Positions 1 through 7,871 of a stretch of 64,000 nucleotides of DNA are shown here, piece after piece. How positions within the stretch are numbered: the stretch's first letter is position 1; each line of letters opens with the position of its first letter. The notes beneath the pieces were generated by a model that was not told where the DNA came from, did not search any database, and was given only the letters and a program-made list of their open reading frames with translations. A program made the translations under genes and the position numbers. This DNA is from Mucilaginibacter dorajii (GTDB taxonomy: Bacteria > Bacteroidota > Bacteroidia > Sphingobacteriales > Sphingobacteriaceae), in assembly GCF_024808255.1 (NCBI RefSeq), contig NZ_JANTYS010000015.1, positions 62,001-126,000 on the forward strand, in the 5' to 3' direction.

Positions 1-30
1 GACTATATTGATTTTACAAGATAAGCGATA

Positions 31-351
31 TTAGGGCAGTTGAAATATTATTTTGAGTTTATTATCTACATCGATAAGTTCGGCTGTAGATAGTCTGCCT
101 AAAAGCCCTTTGGCTAATAACCTACCGAGAGTGGCAATTTTACCTGTTCTTATAAGGGATTGCTTCCTCAATCCATTTAACACTGATGGCATTAGCATAA
201 CGTCTGTTGTTTCCTGCCAGCCGATTTGTGTTGTAATAAAACAAACAGTTAAATCAAGAGCGGTGTCTGCAAGCACAACCGCTGGCCTTAATTTACTGCC
301 GCTCAAATCTGTAAATGGGAATGTAATAAGTACAATGTCTCCCTTAGCCAT
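31..351 (-). CDS. MazF/PemK-family toxin (mRNA endoribonuclease)
   Basis: A 106-aa protein opening with MAKGDIVLITFPFTDLSGSK, followed by LRPAVVLAD. This matches the N-terminal beta-barrel signature of the PemK/MazF fold (GDIVLxxFPxxD...KxRPAVVL), and the length is typical. Family members cleave single-stranded mRNA and are held inactive by the antitoxin encoded just upstream. Here the upstream gene overlaps this start by 8 nt, the usual translationally coupled antitoxin-toxin order. The sequence does not show cleavage specificity. The call rests on the N-terminal motif, size and gene pairing; I am fairly sure of the family and not of activity. Confidence 0.85.
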   Translation of the reverse strand: MAKGDIVLITFPFTDLSGSKLRPAVVLADTALDLTVCFITTQIGWQETTDVMLMPSVLNGLRKQSLIRTGKIATLGRLLAKGLLGRLSTAELIDVDNKLKIIFQLP

Positions 352-574
352 TGTAAACTTCTTTTAAATCTGCTACGGAATATAATTCTTCTTCGTCATT
401 TAAAAAGTCAAAGACTACGCTATCAGCAGTCAACTTCTGAATGCCTTGGGTTAGTTGATTTTCCTCGTATCGCTTACTTACAAAATCGGCAAAATCAGAG
501 ATCTCTTCTGCCTTGTCTTCCGGCAGCTGGTTAATTGCCTTCACTGTGCGTTCAATAATAGCCTGTTTGGTCAT
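344..574 (-). CDS. Antitoxin partner of the MazF-like toxin
   Basis: A 76-aa acidic protein starting MTKQAIIERT with a helix containing INQLPEDKAEEISDFADFV, a pattern seen in small DUF2281/Phd-like antitoxins. The C-terminal half (DFLNDEEELYSVADLKEVYNG) is acidic and probably the toxin-wrapping segment. It overlaps the toxin gene by 8 nt. A longer reading from a TTG at 593-595 is possible, but that TTG lies inside the -7 promoter box, so the ATG at 572-574 is preferred. The antitoxin role is inferred from operon position, size and charge, because no DNA-binding motif is obvious. Confidence 0.7.
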   Translation of the reverse strand: MTKQAIIERTVKAINQLPEDKAEEISDFADFVSKRYEENQLTQGIQKLTADSVVFDFLNDEEELYSVADLKEVYNG

Positions 575-592
575 AATCCGGTAGTTTATACT

Positions 593-600
593 CAAATATA
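593..600 (-). promoter_or_regulatory. -7 box of the toxin-antitoxin operon
   Basis: The minus strand reads TATATTTG, an exact match to the Bacteroidota -7 consensus TAnnTTTG, ending 18 nt before the antitoxin ATG. A TTG lies upstream, but only 14 nt away, shorter than the usual 19-21. The box decides the antitoxin start, because the alternative TTG start falls inside it. Confidence 0.5.
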
Positions 601-664
601 AGAAATTGTGTAAACAAACTAAGTCTATTATCTTGGCGAAGCTTTTGACTCTAATGTTACAGCC

Positions 665-883
665 CTACCTTTTCTTCAAAAACTCGGTTTTAAGCACAAT
701 GCTCATACCGTCAATTTTGCAATCAACTTCTTTGTCGTCATCTGTAAGGCGGATTTTTTTTACCAGCGTACCCTGTTTTAGCGTTACACCGCCGCCTTTA
801 ACTTTCAGGCTTTTGATCAGCGTTACCGAATCGCCATCGTTAAGGATATTACCGTTGCTGTCTTTTACGTTTGATGTTTCCAT
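665..883 (-). CDS. PhnA-like C-terminal domain protein
   Basis: A 72-aa protein (METSNVKDSNGNILNDGDSV..., ending IVLKTEFLKKR). The pattern VKDSNGNxLxDGDSVTLIKSLKVKG...KxGTxVKxIRL corresponds to the C-terminal domain of the PhnA/YjdM family, named after the E. coli phosphonate region although its role is not phosphonate breakdown. The N-terminal zinc ribbon of full-length PhnA (about 110 aa) is absent; single-domain versions exist. An upstream in-frame ATG at 956-958 would add 25 residues read through a terminator hairpin, so the ATG at 881-883 was chosen. Function unknown. Confidence 0.8.
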   Translation of the reverse strand: METSNVKDSNGNILNDGDSVTLIKSLKVKGGGVTLKQGTLVKKIRLTDDDKEVDCKIDGMSIVLKTEFLKKR

Positions 884-902
884 GGGGAGTTTTAATAAAA
901 TG

Positions 903-931
903 AAAGAGCCCGATAAATTACCGGGCCCTTT
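903..931. terminator. Hairpin between pdhB and the PhnA-like gene
   Basis: AAAG, a mismatch, then GCCCG pairs with CGGGC, a mismatch, then CTTT around a 9-nt AT-rich loop. It lies just downstream of pdhB on the minus strand and reads as a weak bidirectional terminator. The only in-frame N-terminal extension of the PhnA-like ORF would be translated through it. Confidence 0.5.
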
Positions 932-1003
932 AGTATCTGTTTGAAATTCTGCAGCCAACAGGCATAAATCCTGTATATCCTGCTAAATCCTTAAATCGTG
1001 TTA

Positions 1004-1987
1004 TTATTTAGTAACGTACATTACCTCTTTAACCGCTTTAACAACCCTTGACGGGTTTGGCAGGTATTCCTGGATTAAAGTTGGGGCATAAGGTAATGGA
1101 ACGTCGCCACCCATAATACGCAGGATAGGCGCATCAAGGTAATCAAAAGCGTCTTTTTGTACTTTAAAAGCAACCTCGGTAGCAATTGAACCTAAAGGCC
1201 AGCTTTCTTCAACAATTACCAAACGGTTTGTTTTTTTAACCGATGCAATAACCGTATCGTAATCAATAGGACGAACGGTACGTAAATCGATCACTTCAGC
1301 ATGAATGCCTTCTTTTTCAAGTTCGGCAGCTGCAGCGATAACTACTTTCATAATTTTACCAAACCCTACCAAAGTTACATCGGTACCTTCAGATACAACT
1401 TTAGCTTTACCCAATGGGATATAGTAAGTTTCTTCCGGCACTTCGCCTTTATCACCATACATCACTTCAGATTCCATGAAAATAACCGGATCCGGATCAA
1501 GTATTGCCGATTTTAAAAGACCTTTTGCATCATAAGGGTTTGATGGAACAACCACTTTTAAGCCCGGGCAATTGGCATACCAGTTTTCAAAACACTGTGA
1601 GTGTTGTGAGCTAAGCATCCCCGCGTTACCGGTTGGGCCACGAAAAACGATTGGCACCGAAAACTGGCCACCGCTCATTGACATAATCTTGGCGGCGCCG
1701 TTGATGATCTGGTCAATGGCCACCAACGAAAAGTTAAAGGTCATGAACTCGATGATAGGGCGTAAACCATTCATGGCCGAGCCAATGCCGATACCGGCAA
1801 AGCCTAATTCAGAGATGGGCGTATCAATAACGCGTTTAGCACCAAACTCATCAAGCATACCCTGGCTTACTTTGTAGGCACCATTGTATTCGGCAACCTC
1901 TTCACCCATCAGGTATATATTTCCGTCGTTGCGCATTTCTTCGACCATGGCCTCACGTAGCGCTTCTCTGAATTGTATTTCTCTCAT
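1004..1987 (-). CDS. pdhB: Pyruvate dehydrogenase E1 component, beta subunit
   Basis: A 327-aa protein matching E1-beta of alpha2beta2 2-oxoacid dehydrogenases. The N-terminal transketolase-type pyrimidine-binding domain (about 1-175) has GEEVAEYNGAYKVS with the cofactor-contacting Glu, FMTFNF, and the HSQ active-site segment (SSQHSQCFENWYANCPG). The C-terminal transketolase domain runs from about 195 to 320 (VEESWPLGSIATEVA). With the alpha subunit it decarboxylates pyruvate on thiamine diphosphate and passes acetyl to E2. pdhA and E2 are not in the window, so the subunits are split. The gene has its own strong promoter and ends at a hairpin. Branched-chain E1-beta is a less likely alternative. 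Confidence 0.95.
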   Translation of the reverse strand: MREIQFREALREAMVEEMRNDGNIYLMGEEVAEYNGAYKVSQGMLDEFGAKRVIDTPISELGFAGIGIGSAMNGLRPIIEFMTFNFSLVAIDQIINGAAKIMSMSGGQFSVPIVFRGPTGNAGMLSSQHSQCFENWYANCPGLKVVVPSNPYDAKGLLKSAILDPDPVIFMESEVMYGDKGEVPEETYYIPLGKAKVVSEGTDVTLVGFGKIMKVVIAAAAELEKEGIHAEVIDLRTVRPIDYDTVIASVKKTNRLVIVEESWPLGSIATEVAFKVQKDAFDYLDAPILRIMGGDVPLPYAPTLIQEYLPNPSRVVKAVKEVMYVTK

Positions 1988-2020
1988 TATATTATATCAA
2001 TATGATGTTTTTTGCGAACG

Positions 2021-2050
2021 CAAATATAAACACTAATGTGTTAAATGCAA
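2021..2050 (-). promoter_or_regulatory. Promoter of pdhB
   Basis: The minus strand carries TTG (2050-2048), a 19-nt spacer and TATATTTG (2028-2021) followed by C. This is a textbook Bacteroidota -33/-7 pair. The predicted start of transcription near 2018 gives a leader of about 30 nt before the pdhB ATG. Confidence 0.7.
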
Positions 2051-2129
2051 TTGTACCCTTTACACTTTGCGTTTTAATACAGATATTTTACAAATTGTGC
2101 TTACATTGCCAATATAAACCTGTATCATA

Positions 2130-4025
2130 ATGCGATTCCCATCCATCAAAACACTTGCCGAAGGCTTTTTATCCACGCTAAAACGTTACCCGTTTGAATT
2201 GTTATTTGCCCTGGCAGGTACCATAGCCGGCACTATTGAGGTAGAGCTAAAACATTTAAACCGCATTGACGAAGGCTGGCTGATGCGGATGGCAATGACG
2301 GCCAACCTGGGCTTGCTGCTTAGTCTTTCGGCTACGTTGTTTACGCAAAGCCGGGCAATGTCAAAGCGTAATTCTTTTCTTATAAAACTGGGCGCTGCCA
2401 TTTTTGCATCATCGCTCATTTTTATTATTGACCCTACCGCTCGCGAGGCAGATTATATCCGCTTTTTCCTGCTATCCCTTGCCTTTCACTTATTAGTGGC
2501 GTTTGCCGCGTTTACGGGTAAAGGCCAGGTAAACGGTTTCTGGCAATTTAATAAAACCCTGTTTTTACGCTTTTTAACCAGCGTACTATATGGCGTGGTA
2601 TTGTTTTTAGGTATCGCGGCGGCCATAGGCGCTACCAACTTTCTATTCAACTTTAATTTCGAATGGGATACTTACGTCATATTATGGGTTTGGATAGTGG
2701 GCATGTTTACCACTACGTTCTTTTTAGCGGGCGTACCTATTAATACCGCCGCACTTGATGAGGATTTAAGCTACCCTAAAGCGCTTAAAATATTCACCCA
2801 ATATGTGCTCATCCCGTTATCTACCATTTATGTGCTTATCCTGCTGGCCTACGAGGTTAAAATATTAATTCAATGGAGTTTACCCAAAGGCCTGGTATCT
2901 GATCTGATATTAAGCTATGCCGTATTCGGCATCCTTTCCCTATTGCTTGTTTATCCCATAAGAGAGCATGATGGTAATAAATGGCTTAAAACCTATGCCC
3001 GCAGCTTCTACTTTTTAATGGTGCCGCTGCTGGGCTTGCTATTTGTGGCTGTTGGCGCAAGGGTATTTAAGTACGGCATCACCGAATGGCGATACTTTTT
3101 GATTGTTTTGGCCTGCTGGCTATTGTTTATCTCTGTTTATTTTTTAGCCTTCAAAAAGCAAAATATAAAACTGATCCCGATATCACTTTGCGTACTTACG
3201 TTGTTGTCTGTTTACGGGCCGCAAAGCGCGTTTTCGGTAAGTATGTACTCACAGAGGAGAATCATTATTAAGTTTTTTGAAAAGCATAATGCTTTAAAAC
3301 AGGGGCTGTTTGCGCCAATTGACAGTACCCACGTTGACCCTAAAGCAGCCAGCGAAGCGGTGGCGCAATTGAATTATTTTGTGTTTAAATATGATCTTTC
3401 GCCATTACAGCCCTATATTAAAAAAGACCTCACATTAGTTAACGATTCACTTGGCAAATTAACCGGTAATCCCAAAAGCGATATCATGATCAGTCGTTAC
3501 GAATTGCGGGAAGCTAAGTACGAGTGGATTCGCAAATACCTTGGACTGCATCATTTTGACACCTGGTATAATAAAGCCGAAAGAGTCATAAATCAATATG
3601 AATTTATTGCTGCCAATAAAATAAGGAATATTAAAGGTTATGATTTTGCTTTTGATCCAGGCTATCTTACCGATAGTCTTTCTGACAAGGTTGATGGCAT
3701 AATCATGAACTCTAAAACGATTAACAACAAGGTATACATTTTGAAAATAAACAACGAAACCTTCAGATTTGATATTGCAGGCCTGGCGGATGGTTTTTTA
3801 AAGAATTTGAAAAAAATGGACCGTTATAAACAGGAAAGCCAGGAATATGATTACCAAAATACCTATAAAGTACCCGTGGAAATGTTAGAAATCGCCAAAC
3901 AAGGCCGAGGTTTCGACGTACTATTGGTGATAGAAAGCATGACCGTATCTGGCGAAAAAAAAATAGAAAACGCCAACCCCAACTATCCCAATATTGGATT
4001 TGCCTATTACATAAAACGGAAATAA
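2130..4025 (+). CDS. DUF4153-family membrane protein
   Basis: A 631-aa protein whose first ~385 residues form about ten to twelve hydrophobic helices (for example FELLFALAGTIAGTIEVE, LLLSLSATLFTQ, LILLAYEVKILIQW). A soluble C-terminal domain of about 245 residues follows, rich in Lys, Asp and Asn, ending FAYYIKRK. Overall pattern and length fit the DUF4153 family common in Bacteroidota, whose function is unknown. It starts with ATG about 140 nt from the divergent pdhB start and stands alone, closed by a strong hairpin shared with the convergent gene. No catalytic motif seen. Confidence 0.75.
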   Translation: MRFPSIKTLAEGFLSTLKRYPFELLFALAGTIAGTIEVELKHLNRIDEGWLMRMAMTANLGLLLSLSATLFTQSRAMSKRNSFLIKLGAAIFASSLIFIIDPTAREADYIRFFLLSLAFHLLVAFAAFTGKGQVNGFWQFNKTLFLRFLTSVLYGVVLFLGIAAAIGATNFLFNFNFEWDTYVILWVWIVGMFTTTFFLAGVPINTAALDEDLSYPKALKIFTQYVLIPLSTIYVLILLAYEVKILIQWSLPKGLVSDLILSYAVFGILSLLLVYPIREHDGNKWLKTYARSFYFLMVPLLGLLFVAVGARVFKYGITEWRYFLIVLACWLLFISVYFLAFKKQNIKLIPISLCVLTLLSVYGPQSAFSVSMYSQRRIIIKFFEKHNALKQGLFAPIDSTHVDPKAASEAVAQLNYFVFKYDLSPLQPYIKKDLTLVNDSLGKLTGNPKSDIMISRYELREAKYEWIRKYLGLHHFDTWYNKAERVINQYEFIAANKIRNIKGYDFAFDPGYLTDSLSDKVDGIIMNSKTINNKVYILKINNETFRFDIAGLADGFLKNLKKMDRYKQESQEYDYQNTYKVPVEMLEIAKQGRGFDVLLVIESMTVSGEKKIENANPNYPNIGFAYYIKRK

Positions 4026-4037
4026 CGGCAATCAATA

Positions 4038-4070
4038 AAAAAGGCGATGGGGTTTACTCATCGCCTTTTT
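4038..4070. terminator. Bidirectional terminator
   Basis: A-rich run, GGCGATG, 9-nt loop, CATCGCC, T-run. The 12-bp stem is flanked by A and T tracts, so it serves both the DUF4153 gene on the plus strand and the convergent EcsC-like gene on the minus strand. Confidence 0.9.
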
Positions 4071-4084
4071 CGTCGCAAGTCTGT

Positions 4085-4639
4085 TTAATTCACCCTGATC
4101 ACCACCGGCTCCAGCTGAATGTCTTTAACAGATTTGGCCATGCGTTTAATAAAAATATAATTGGTAGTACCACCAATAACCGCGCCCACTACGGGTACAA
4201 GGCGTTCGGCGGTGCGTACACCTAAGTTGAGGATAACCTTTTCGGCTATACTTTCCATCATGGTTTTGGTGATGGCTACACCGGTTTCTACCTTGAATGA
4301 TATAGCAACCAATTTAATAAACTCGTCGAAACCCATTTGATAACTGCCGCGATTGTAGTACATAATAGCCATGGTAACCCTAAACTGTTGGGTTATCAGG
4401 TTAACCATATCAACAGGCATGCCAACTACCATGGTTAAAATACCGCCGCTACCTGATATGGCTCCGGTGCCGGCTGCCATGATGGCGCATTGGTTAATAA
4501 ATTTATCTAATCCAAGCTTATCAACGCCGTTTTTGATCTTCAGCTGGTCTATATGGTCAAATACCTGTTTAAAGCCGTCATGGGCAAGGTGATCTGAGTA
4601 CTGTTTTATATCTGTACCTATTTGTTTTAATGATTTCAT
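4085..4639 (-). CDS. EcsC-like protein
   Basis: A 184-aa protein with Gly/Ala-rich hydrophobic stretches (AAGTGAISGSGGILTMVVGM, and ERLVPVVGAVIGGTTNYIF near the C-terminus). The second resembles the closing motif of the EcsC family (R.iPvvGavvGg..N). EcsC proteins are poorly characterised, membrane-associated, and named after the Bacillus ecs operon. No signal peptide. The gene is monocistronic between a shared terminator and an unrelated upstream gene. Assignment is by motif memory only, so the family is moderately certain and the role unknown. Confidence 0.6.
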   Translation of the reverse strand: MKSLKQIGTDIKQYSDHLAHDGFKQVFDHIDQLKIKNGVDKLGLDKFINQCAIMAAGTGAISGSGGILTMVVGMPVDMVNLITQQFRVTMAIMYYNRGSYQMGFDEFIKLVAISFKVETGVAITKTMMESIAEKVILNLGVRTAERLVPVVGAVIGGTTNYIFIKRMAKSVKDIQLEPVVIRVN

Positions 4640-4730
4640 GGTATGGCAATTAATATACGTGAGTCTTAAAGACCTAACATATAGTTAGCTATTCCCGTGC
4701 CAGTTTATAAAACATCAAAAATAGCAGCTT

Positions 4731-5444
4731 TTACCGTGATGCTATCACTTGCCCTTTTTCATCAAGCGTTTCCATAACCGGTTGGTTTTGTTGGTTTATG
4801 TATATCTTTAATCGTGCACGCCCTTTAGCATCCCGCAAAAATAAACCTACTTCGCCCTCCTTATTTTTACCTACAAATAAGCGTTCGTTTGTTAGCCTGC
4901 CCGATGCTTTTAGTTTTTGAATGCCTGCATTATAGGCTTTGGTATCGTTAAGTTTATGAAGCGAATCAACATAAGCCATCAGATTTGTGGTTGTGAATTC
5001 ATCGTATTTATCCCAAAGTTTTAAGCCATAACTCCTTTGTGGTTTTACTCCAGCGTTGTCCTGGCTGTATTCCAGGTGCATAATTTGGTCATTATGGTAT
5101 TGATCAATGGAATAGGTCATGCTGGCGCTTTTTTTATCCCCGTCATAAACCAGCCCGCCGCATTCATCGCCATCATCATTAAAAAATATCATACCGGCCG
5201 GCCTGTCGCGTTTAGGCAGCACCTTACCGTCAATAGTGCCGGGGTGCTGACTTTCACGGTTGCTTATAGTCATGCGAATTTTGCCATCGGGTTCTACAAT
5301 GTCCACCCGCTCGGCAGTGAGTAGTTTAAAATGATTGTTATTATTCAGTAAGCGGGTCATCATAGCTATAAATGCCAGCACTATTATAGTTAATACAATA
5401 ACCAGTGCTTTTAAAATTTTGACTTGCTTTGCCAGCTTTTCCAT
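4731..5444 (-). CDS. Single-pass membrane-anchored protein, unknown function
   Basis: A 237-aa protein starting MEKLAKQVKILKALVIVLTI with one N-terminal transmembrane helix (about 10-30), then an extracytoplasmic region. That region has repeated beta-like segments: LLTAERVDIVEPDGKIRMTI, GMIFFNDDGDECGGLVYDG, EVGLFLRDAKGRARLKI. The recurring pattern of Asp-Gly/Gly-Lys turns followed by RxxI strands suggests a small beta-repeat domain. A longer reading from 5516 exists, but the ATG at 5442-5444 puts the helix at the normal distance from the N-terminus. I do not recognise a named family. Confidence 0.65.
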   Translation of the reverse strand: MEKLAKQVKILKALVIVLTIIVLAFIAMMTRLLNNNNHFKLLTAERVDIVEPDGKIRMTISNRESQHPGTIDGKVLPKRDRPAGMIFFNDDGDECGGLVYDGDKKSASMTYSIDQYHNDQIMHLEYSQDNAGVKPQRSYGLKLWDKYDEFTTTNLMAYVDSLHKLNDTKAYNAGIQKLKASGRLTNERLFVGKNKEGEVGLFLRDAKGRARLKIYINQQNQPVMETLDEKGQVIASR

Positions 5445-5572
5445 AAAATATTGATGCTTAAAAAGTTCAGTAAATATATTTGAAGCGTAAAAATGATCAA
5501 AACAATTAAAATACAACTCATTAATAGCGCCTGGGTTTGTAAATTTGCCGTTTATTAAAACATACAGTTCAG

Positions 5573-6505
5573 TTGAAAAATAACATTCTTATTGTTGACG
5601 ATGTGCACCCCATATTTATGGAACAGGCCGAAGCCAAAGGGTACACTTGTGATTATAGGCCAACCATAAAAACAGAAGAAGCGATACAGATCATTGGCGA
5701 TTACGCCGGGTTGGTGATCCGCTCAAAATTCCAGGTAGATAAAAAAGTTTTAGATGCGGCCACCAACCTGCGGTTTGTTTGCAGGGCAGGTGCCGGTATG
5801 GATAATATTGATGAAGCCTACGCGGCGCAAAAAGGCATTACGCTTATCAACGCACCCGAGGGCAATTCTGACGCGGTAGGCGAGCACGCCATAGGCCTTT
5901 TGCTTTCGCTGATGAATAATTTTAACCGGGGCGATGCCGAGATCAGGCATGGCAAGTGGGAACGAGAAGGCAACCGGGGTTATGAGCTTAAGGGTAAAAC
6001 CGTGGGCATTATTGGTTACGGCCATATGGGACATAGCTTTGCCCGTAAATTATCGGGTTTCCAGGTTGATGTGATCGCTTTTGATAAATATAAAACCGGC
6101 TTTAGCGACCGCTATGCCCGCGAGGTGAGTATGGAGCAAATTGTAAAGCTAAGCGATGTGGTAAGCGTACACGTACCCCTTACCAACGAAACCAACGGAC
6201 TGATAGATGACGAATACCTGTTCCACTTTAAAAAGCCTATATTTTTTATCAATACCTCCCGTGGTAAAACGGCCAAGGTAAGCGCTGTATTGAAAGCTAT
6301 TAAAGAAGGCAAAATATTAGGTGCAGGTCTTGATGTGTTAGAAGTAGAAAAATTTCCAACCCTTGCCGAGCAGGCCTGGTACGAAGAGTTGCGACAAAGC
6401 GGCAAAGTTATCCTAAGCCCCCACGTTGCCGGCTGGACGTTCGACTCATACCGCAAGATAAGTGAAGTAATGGCGGAGAAGCTGGTTTCTTTAGTTCATG
6501 GTTAA
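5573..6505 (+). CDS. D-2-hydroxyacid dehydrogenase (phosphoglycerate dehydrogenase-like)
   Basis: A 310-aa NAD-dependent D-isomer 2-hydroxyacid dehydrogenase. It shows the Rossmann motif KTVGIIGYGHMGHSFARKL (about 142-160), the substrate-side NTSRGKT with catalytic Arg, GLDVLEVEKF with the Glu, and LSPHVAGWT with the catalytic His. Length is that of the short SerA-like class without an ACT domain. The start is TTG at 5573 (KNNILIVDD follows), because the next ATG would delete the first strand. The last codons (LVHG, stop) are read from a 29-bp inverted-repeat arm. Substrate cannot be told; 3-phosphoglycerate, glyoxylate or hydroxypyruvate are options. Confidence 0.85.
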   Translation: MKNNILIVDDVHPIFMEQAEAKGYTCDYRPTIKTEEAIQIIGDYAGLVIRSKFQVDKKVLDAATNLRFVCRAGAGMDNIDEAYAAQKGITLINAPEGNSDAVGEHAIGLLLSLMNNFNRGDAEIRHGKWEREGNRGYELKGKTVGIIGYGHMGHSFARKLSGFQVDVIAFDKYKTGFSDRYAREVSMEQIVKLSDVVSVHVPLTNETNGLIDDEYLFHFKKPIFFINTSRGKTAKVSAVLKAIKEGKILGAGLDVLEVEKFPTLAEQAWYEELRQSGKVILSPHVAGWTFDSYRKISEVMAEKLVSLVHG

Positions 6506-6571
6506 TGGTTCATTGTTCATGGCAGTGTCCCCTTTCTTTTTAGCCATGAACTATTAACCATGATCCATGAA
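6495..6571. repeat. Imperfect inverted repeat built from GTTCATGG words
   Basis: Arms at 6495-6523 and 6543-6571 are 29 nt each and pair with about five mismatches around a 19-nt loop. Each arm is itself a string of near-copies of GTTCATGG/GTTAATGG. The left arm overlaps the end of the dehydrogenase gene and supplies its stop codon. No T-run follows, so it is not a standard terminator. Confidence 0.75.
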
Positions 6572-6624
6572 CCGCCGCAGGCAAATAAATTTGCATATTA
6601 AAACTTAATTCCCTTATCTTCGTT

Positions 6625-6719
6625 TTAATCAAAGCAAGACTATGTGGCATAGGCCCTATAGTCTTGTTTGTTTTTATGGTCATTGCGTCCTTCTTAAAAA
6701 AGGGAGGGCGGTTTTTTTT
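6625..6719 (+). ncRNA. Candidate small RNA or greA leader with two hairpins
   Basis: A -7-like box TATCTTCG (6615-6622) precedes two structures. The first is CAAGACTAT (6635-6643) pairing perfectly with ATAGTCTTG (6658-6666), followed by TTTGTTTTT. The second is GTCCTTCTT (6687-6695) pairing, with G-U wobbles, with AGGGAGGGC (6701-6709) before GG and eight T (6712-6719). Two consecutive U-tracted hairpins with a promoter-like box suggest a short transcript ending about 40 nt before greA. It could instead be a tandem terminator for the upstream gene. No known RNA family recognised. Confidence 0.35.
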
Positions 6720-6758
6720 GTACAACCAATAGAATAAACAATAATTAATTTAGGTGTT

Positions 6759-7232
6759 ATGGCAGAGGTATCATACTTTACCAAAGATGGTTTAGAAAAA
6801 TTAAAAGAAGAATTACAAAGGTTGAAAACAACCGGTCGCTCAGATATATCAAAACAAATTGCAGAGGCTCGGGATAAAGGCGACTTATCTGAAAACGCCG
6901 AATACGATGCAGCAAAAGAAGCACAGGGCTTGCACGAAGCCAAAATTTCGCAAATGCAGGAAGTACTGGCCAATGCCCGCTTGCTTGATGAATCTAAACT
7001 GGATACATCAAAAGTACTGGCATTATCTATCGTAAAGATAAAAAACCTTAAAAACGATGCAACCATGAGCTACCAGCTGGTAGCCGAGAGCGAAGCAGAT
7101 ATGAAAACCGGCAAAATATCTGTAGCATCGCCAATAGCCAAAGGTTTATTGGGCAAAAAAGTAGGCGAAAAAATTGAGATCATGGTTCCCGCCGGTAAAA
7201 TAGAGTTCGAGATCCTGGAAATCAGCCGATAA
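6759..7232 (+). CDS. greA: Transcription elongation factor GreA
   Basis: A 157-aa protein with the two-domain GreA plan. An N-terminal antiparallel coiled coil (1-75) carries the canonical acidic tip DKGDLSENAEYDAAKE at its loop, and a C-terminal FKBP-like domain has SVASPIAKGLLGKKVGE and FEILEI. GreA enters the RNA polymerase secondary channel and stimulates cleavage of backtracked RNA. Start is the ATG opening MAEVSYFTKDGLEKLKEEL. A second Gre-like gene (56104-56556) occurs elsewhere in the window. Upstream is the candidate leader or small RNA with two terminators. Confidence 0.95.
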   Translation: MAEVSYFTKDGLEKLKEELQRLKTTGRSDISKQIAEARDKGDLSENAEYDAAKEAQGLHEAKISQMQEVLANARLLDESKLDTSKVLALSIVKIKNLKNDATMSYQLVAESEADMKTGKISVASPIAKGLLGKKVGEKIEIMVPAGKIEFEILEISR

Positions 7233-7259
7233 TTTAATTTGAAAATTTGAGTATTTGAA

Positions 7260-7322
7260 GATTTGAAAATGATTTAGGATTAAGTAGCCGCCTGGTTATA
7301 ATCCTTCAATCATTTTCAAATC
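7260..7322. repeat. Inverted repeat of GATTTGAAAATGATT words
   Basis: The left arm (7260-7282) and right arm (7299-7322) pair almost fully (GATTTGAAAATGATT...GGATTA) around a 16-nt loop in the gap downstream of greA. The sequence before it repeats the same word (AATTTGAAAATTTGAG). No T-run follows. Confidence 0.7.
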
Positions 7323-7338
7323 TTGTTAATCGTGTTAT

Positions 7339-7740
7339 ATGCAACCCGAAGATCTTTTAAATGAAGGTAATGACGACCAGCAAAAGGCCGCCGCTAAGGA
7401 TAGCCCGCTGCTGAGTTTAGAGCGGGAACTTAAGTTTTTTAAAGACTCCATACAGGAGGTAGCCATCGAGATTATGGTGGAAGGCCTGTCATCGTACCCT
7501 ATTTTTGTAGCCCATCAGCATGAGGTAAAATTAGGCGAGGTGATTTTAGACAGGCATGATCTGAACTCTGAATGGAGCATCCATGCCTCAACCCTTGAAG
7601 AATTTACCGAACGCGGTGTGATCAAACCCGAGCTAAAAGACCGCTTTATTAAAAGCTACAAAAACCCCAACGAATTTATGTGCGTTTTTGTAGTTGTACC
7701 AGAGGGCGCAAACTTTGTGTACGTGCCTTATAAAAAATAA
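7339..7740 (+). CDS. Conserved Bacteroidota protein, unknown function
   Basis: A 133-aa soluble protein with no signal peptide or membrane segment. After a charged N-terminus (MQPEDLLNEGNDDQQKAAAK) comes a compact alpha/beta region with EIMVEGLSSYPIFVAHQHEVKLGE and ending EFMCVFVVVPEGANFVYVPYK. The Hx1H (HQH) pair and alternating hydrophobics suggest a small folded domain. The style and position (between greA and a phosphoribosyltransferase) fit a protein conserved in Sphingobacteria, but I cannot name a family. Inverted repeats flank it on both sides, so it may be transcribed alone. Confidence 0.6.
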   Translation: MQPEDLLNEGNDDQQKAAAKDSPLLSLERELKFFKDSIQEVAIEIMVEGLSSYPIFVAHQHEVKLGEVILDRHDLNSEWSIHASTLEEFTERGVIKPELKDRFIKSYKNPNEFMCVFVVVPEGANFVYVPYKK

Positions 7741-7744
7741 AATG

Positions 7745-7860
7745 TTGTTGGAGTGGGTTGTAATGTTGAAATGTTACAATGTTGTAAGGTTAAAATGTAC
7801 TCGTATATTTACAGCATAAAAACAGCATTACAACGTTTCAACATTACAACTTTCCAACAA
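7745..7860. repeat. Inverted repeat of GTTGTAATGTTGAAA words
   Basis: The left arm (7745-7781) and right arm (7826-7860) pair with a small indel and few mismatches. The arms share GTTGTAATGTTGAAA and end in TTGTTGGA. The loop region carries further partial copies (GTTACAATGTTGTAAGG). Same architecture as the repeats at 6495 and 7260, but with a different word. Confidence 0.7.
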
Positions 7861-7871
7861 ATTCCTACTCC

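Noticed and set aside
53..367. 104-codon frame antisense to the MazF-like toxin
   Set aside because: Mirrors the toxin gene; no promoter or domain. The minus-strand frame has the clear PemK/MazF signature.
606..944. 112-codon plus-strand frame over the PhnA-like gene
   Set aside because: Antisense shadow of a gene with a recognisable domain.
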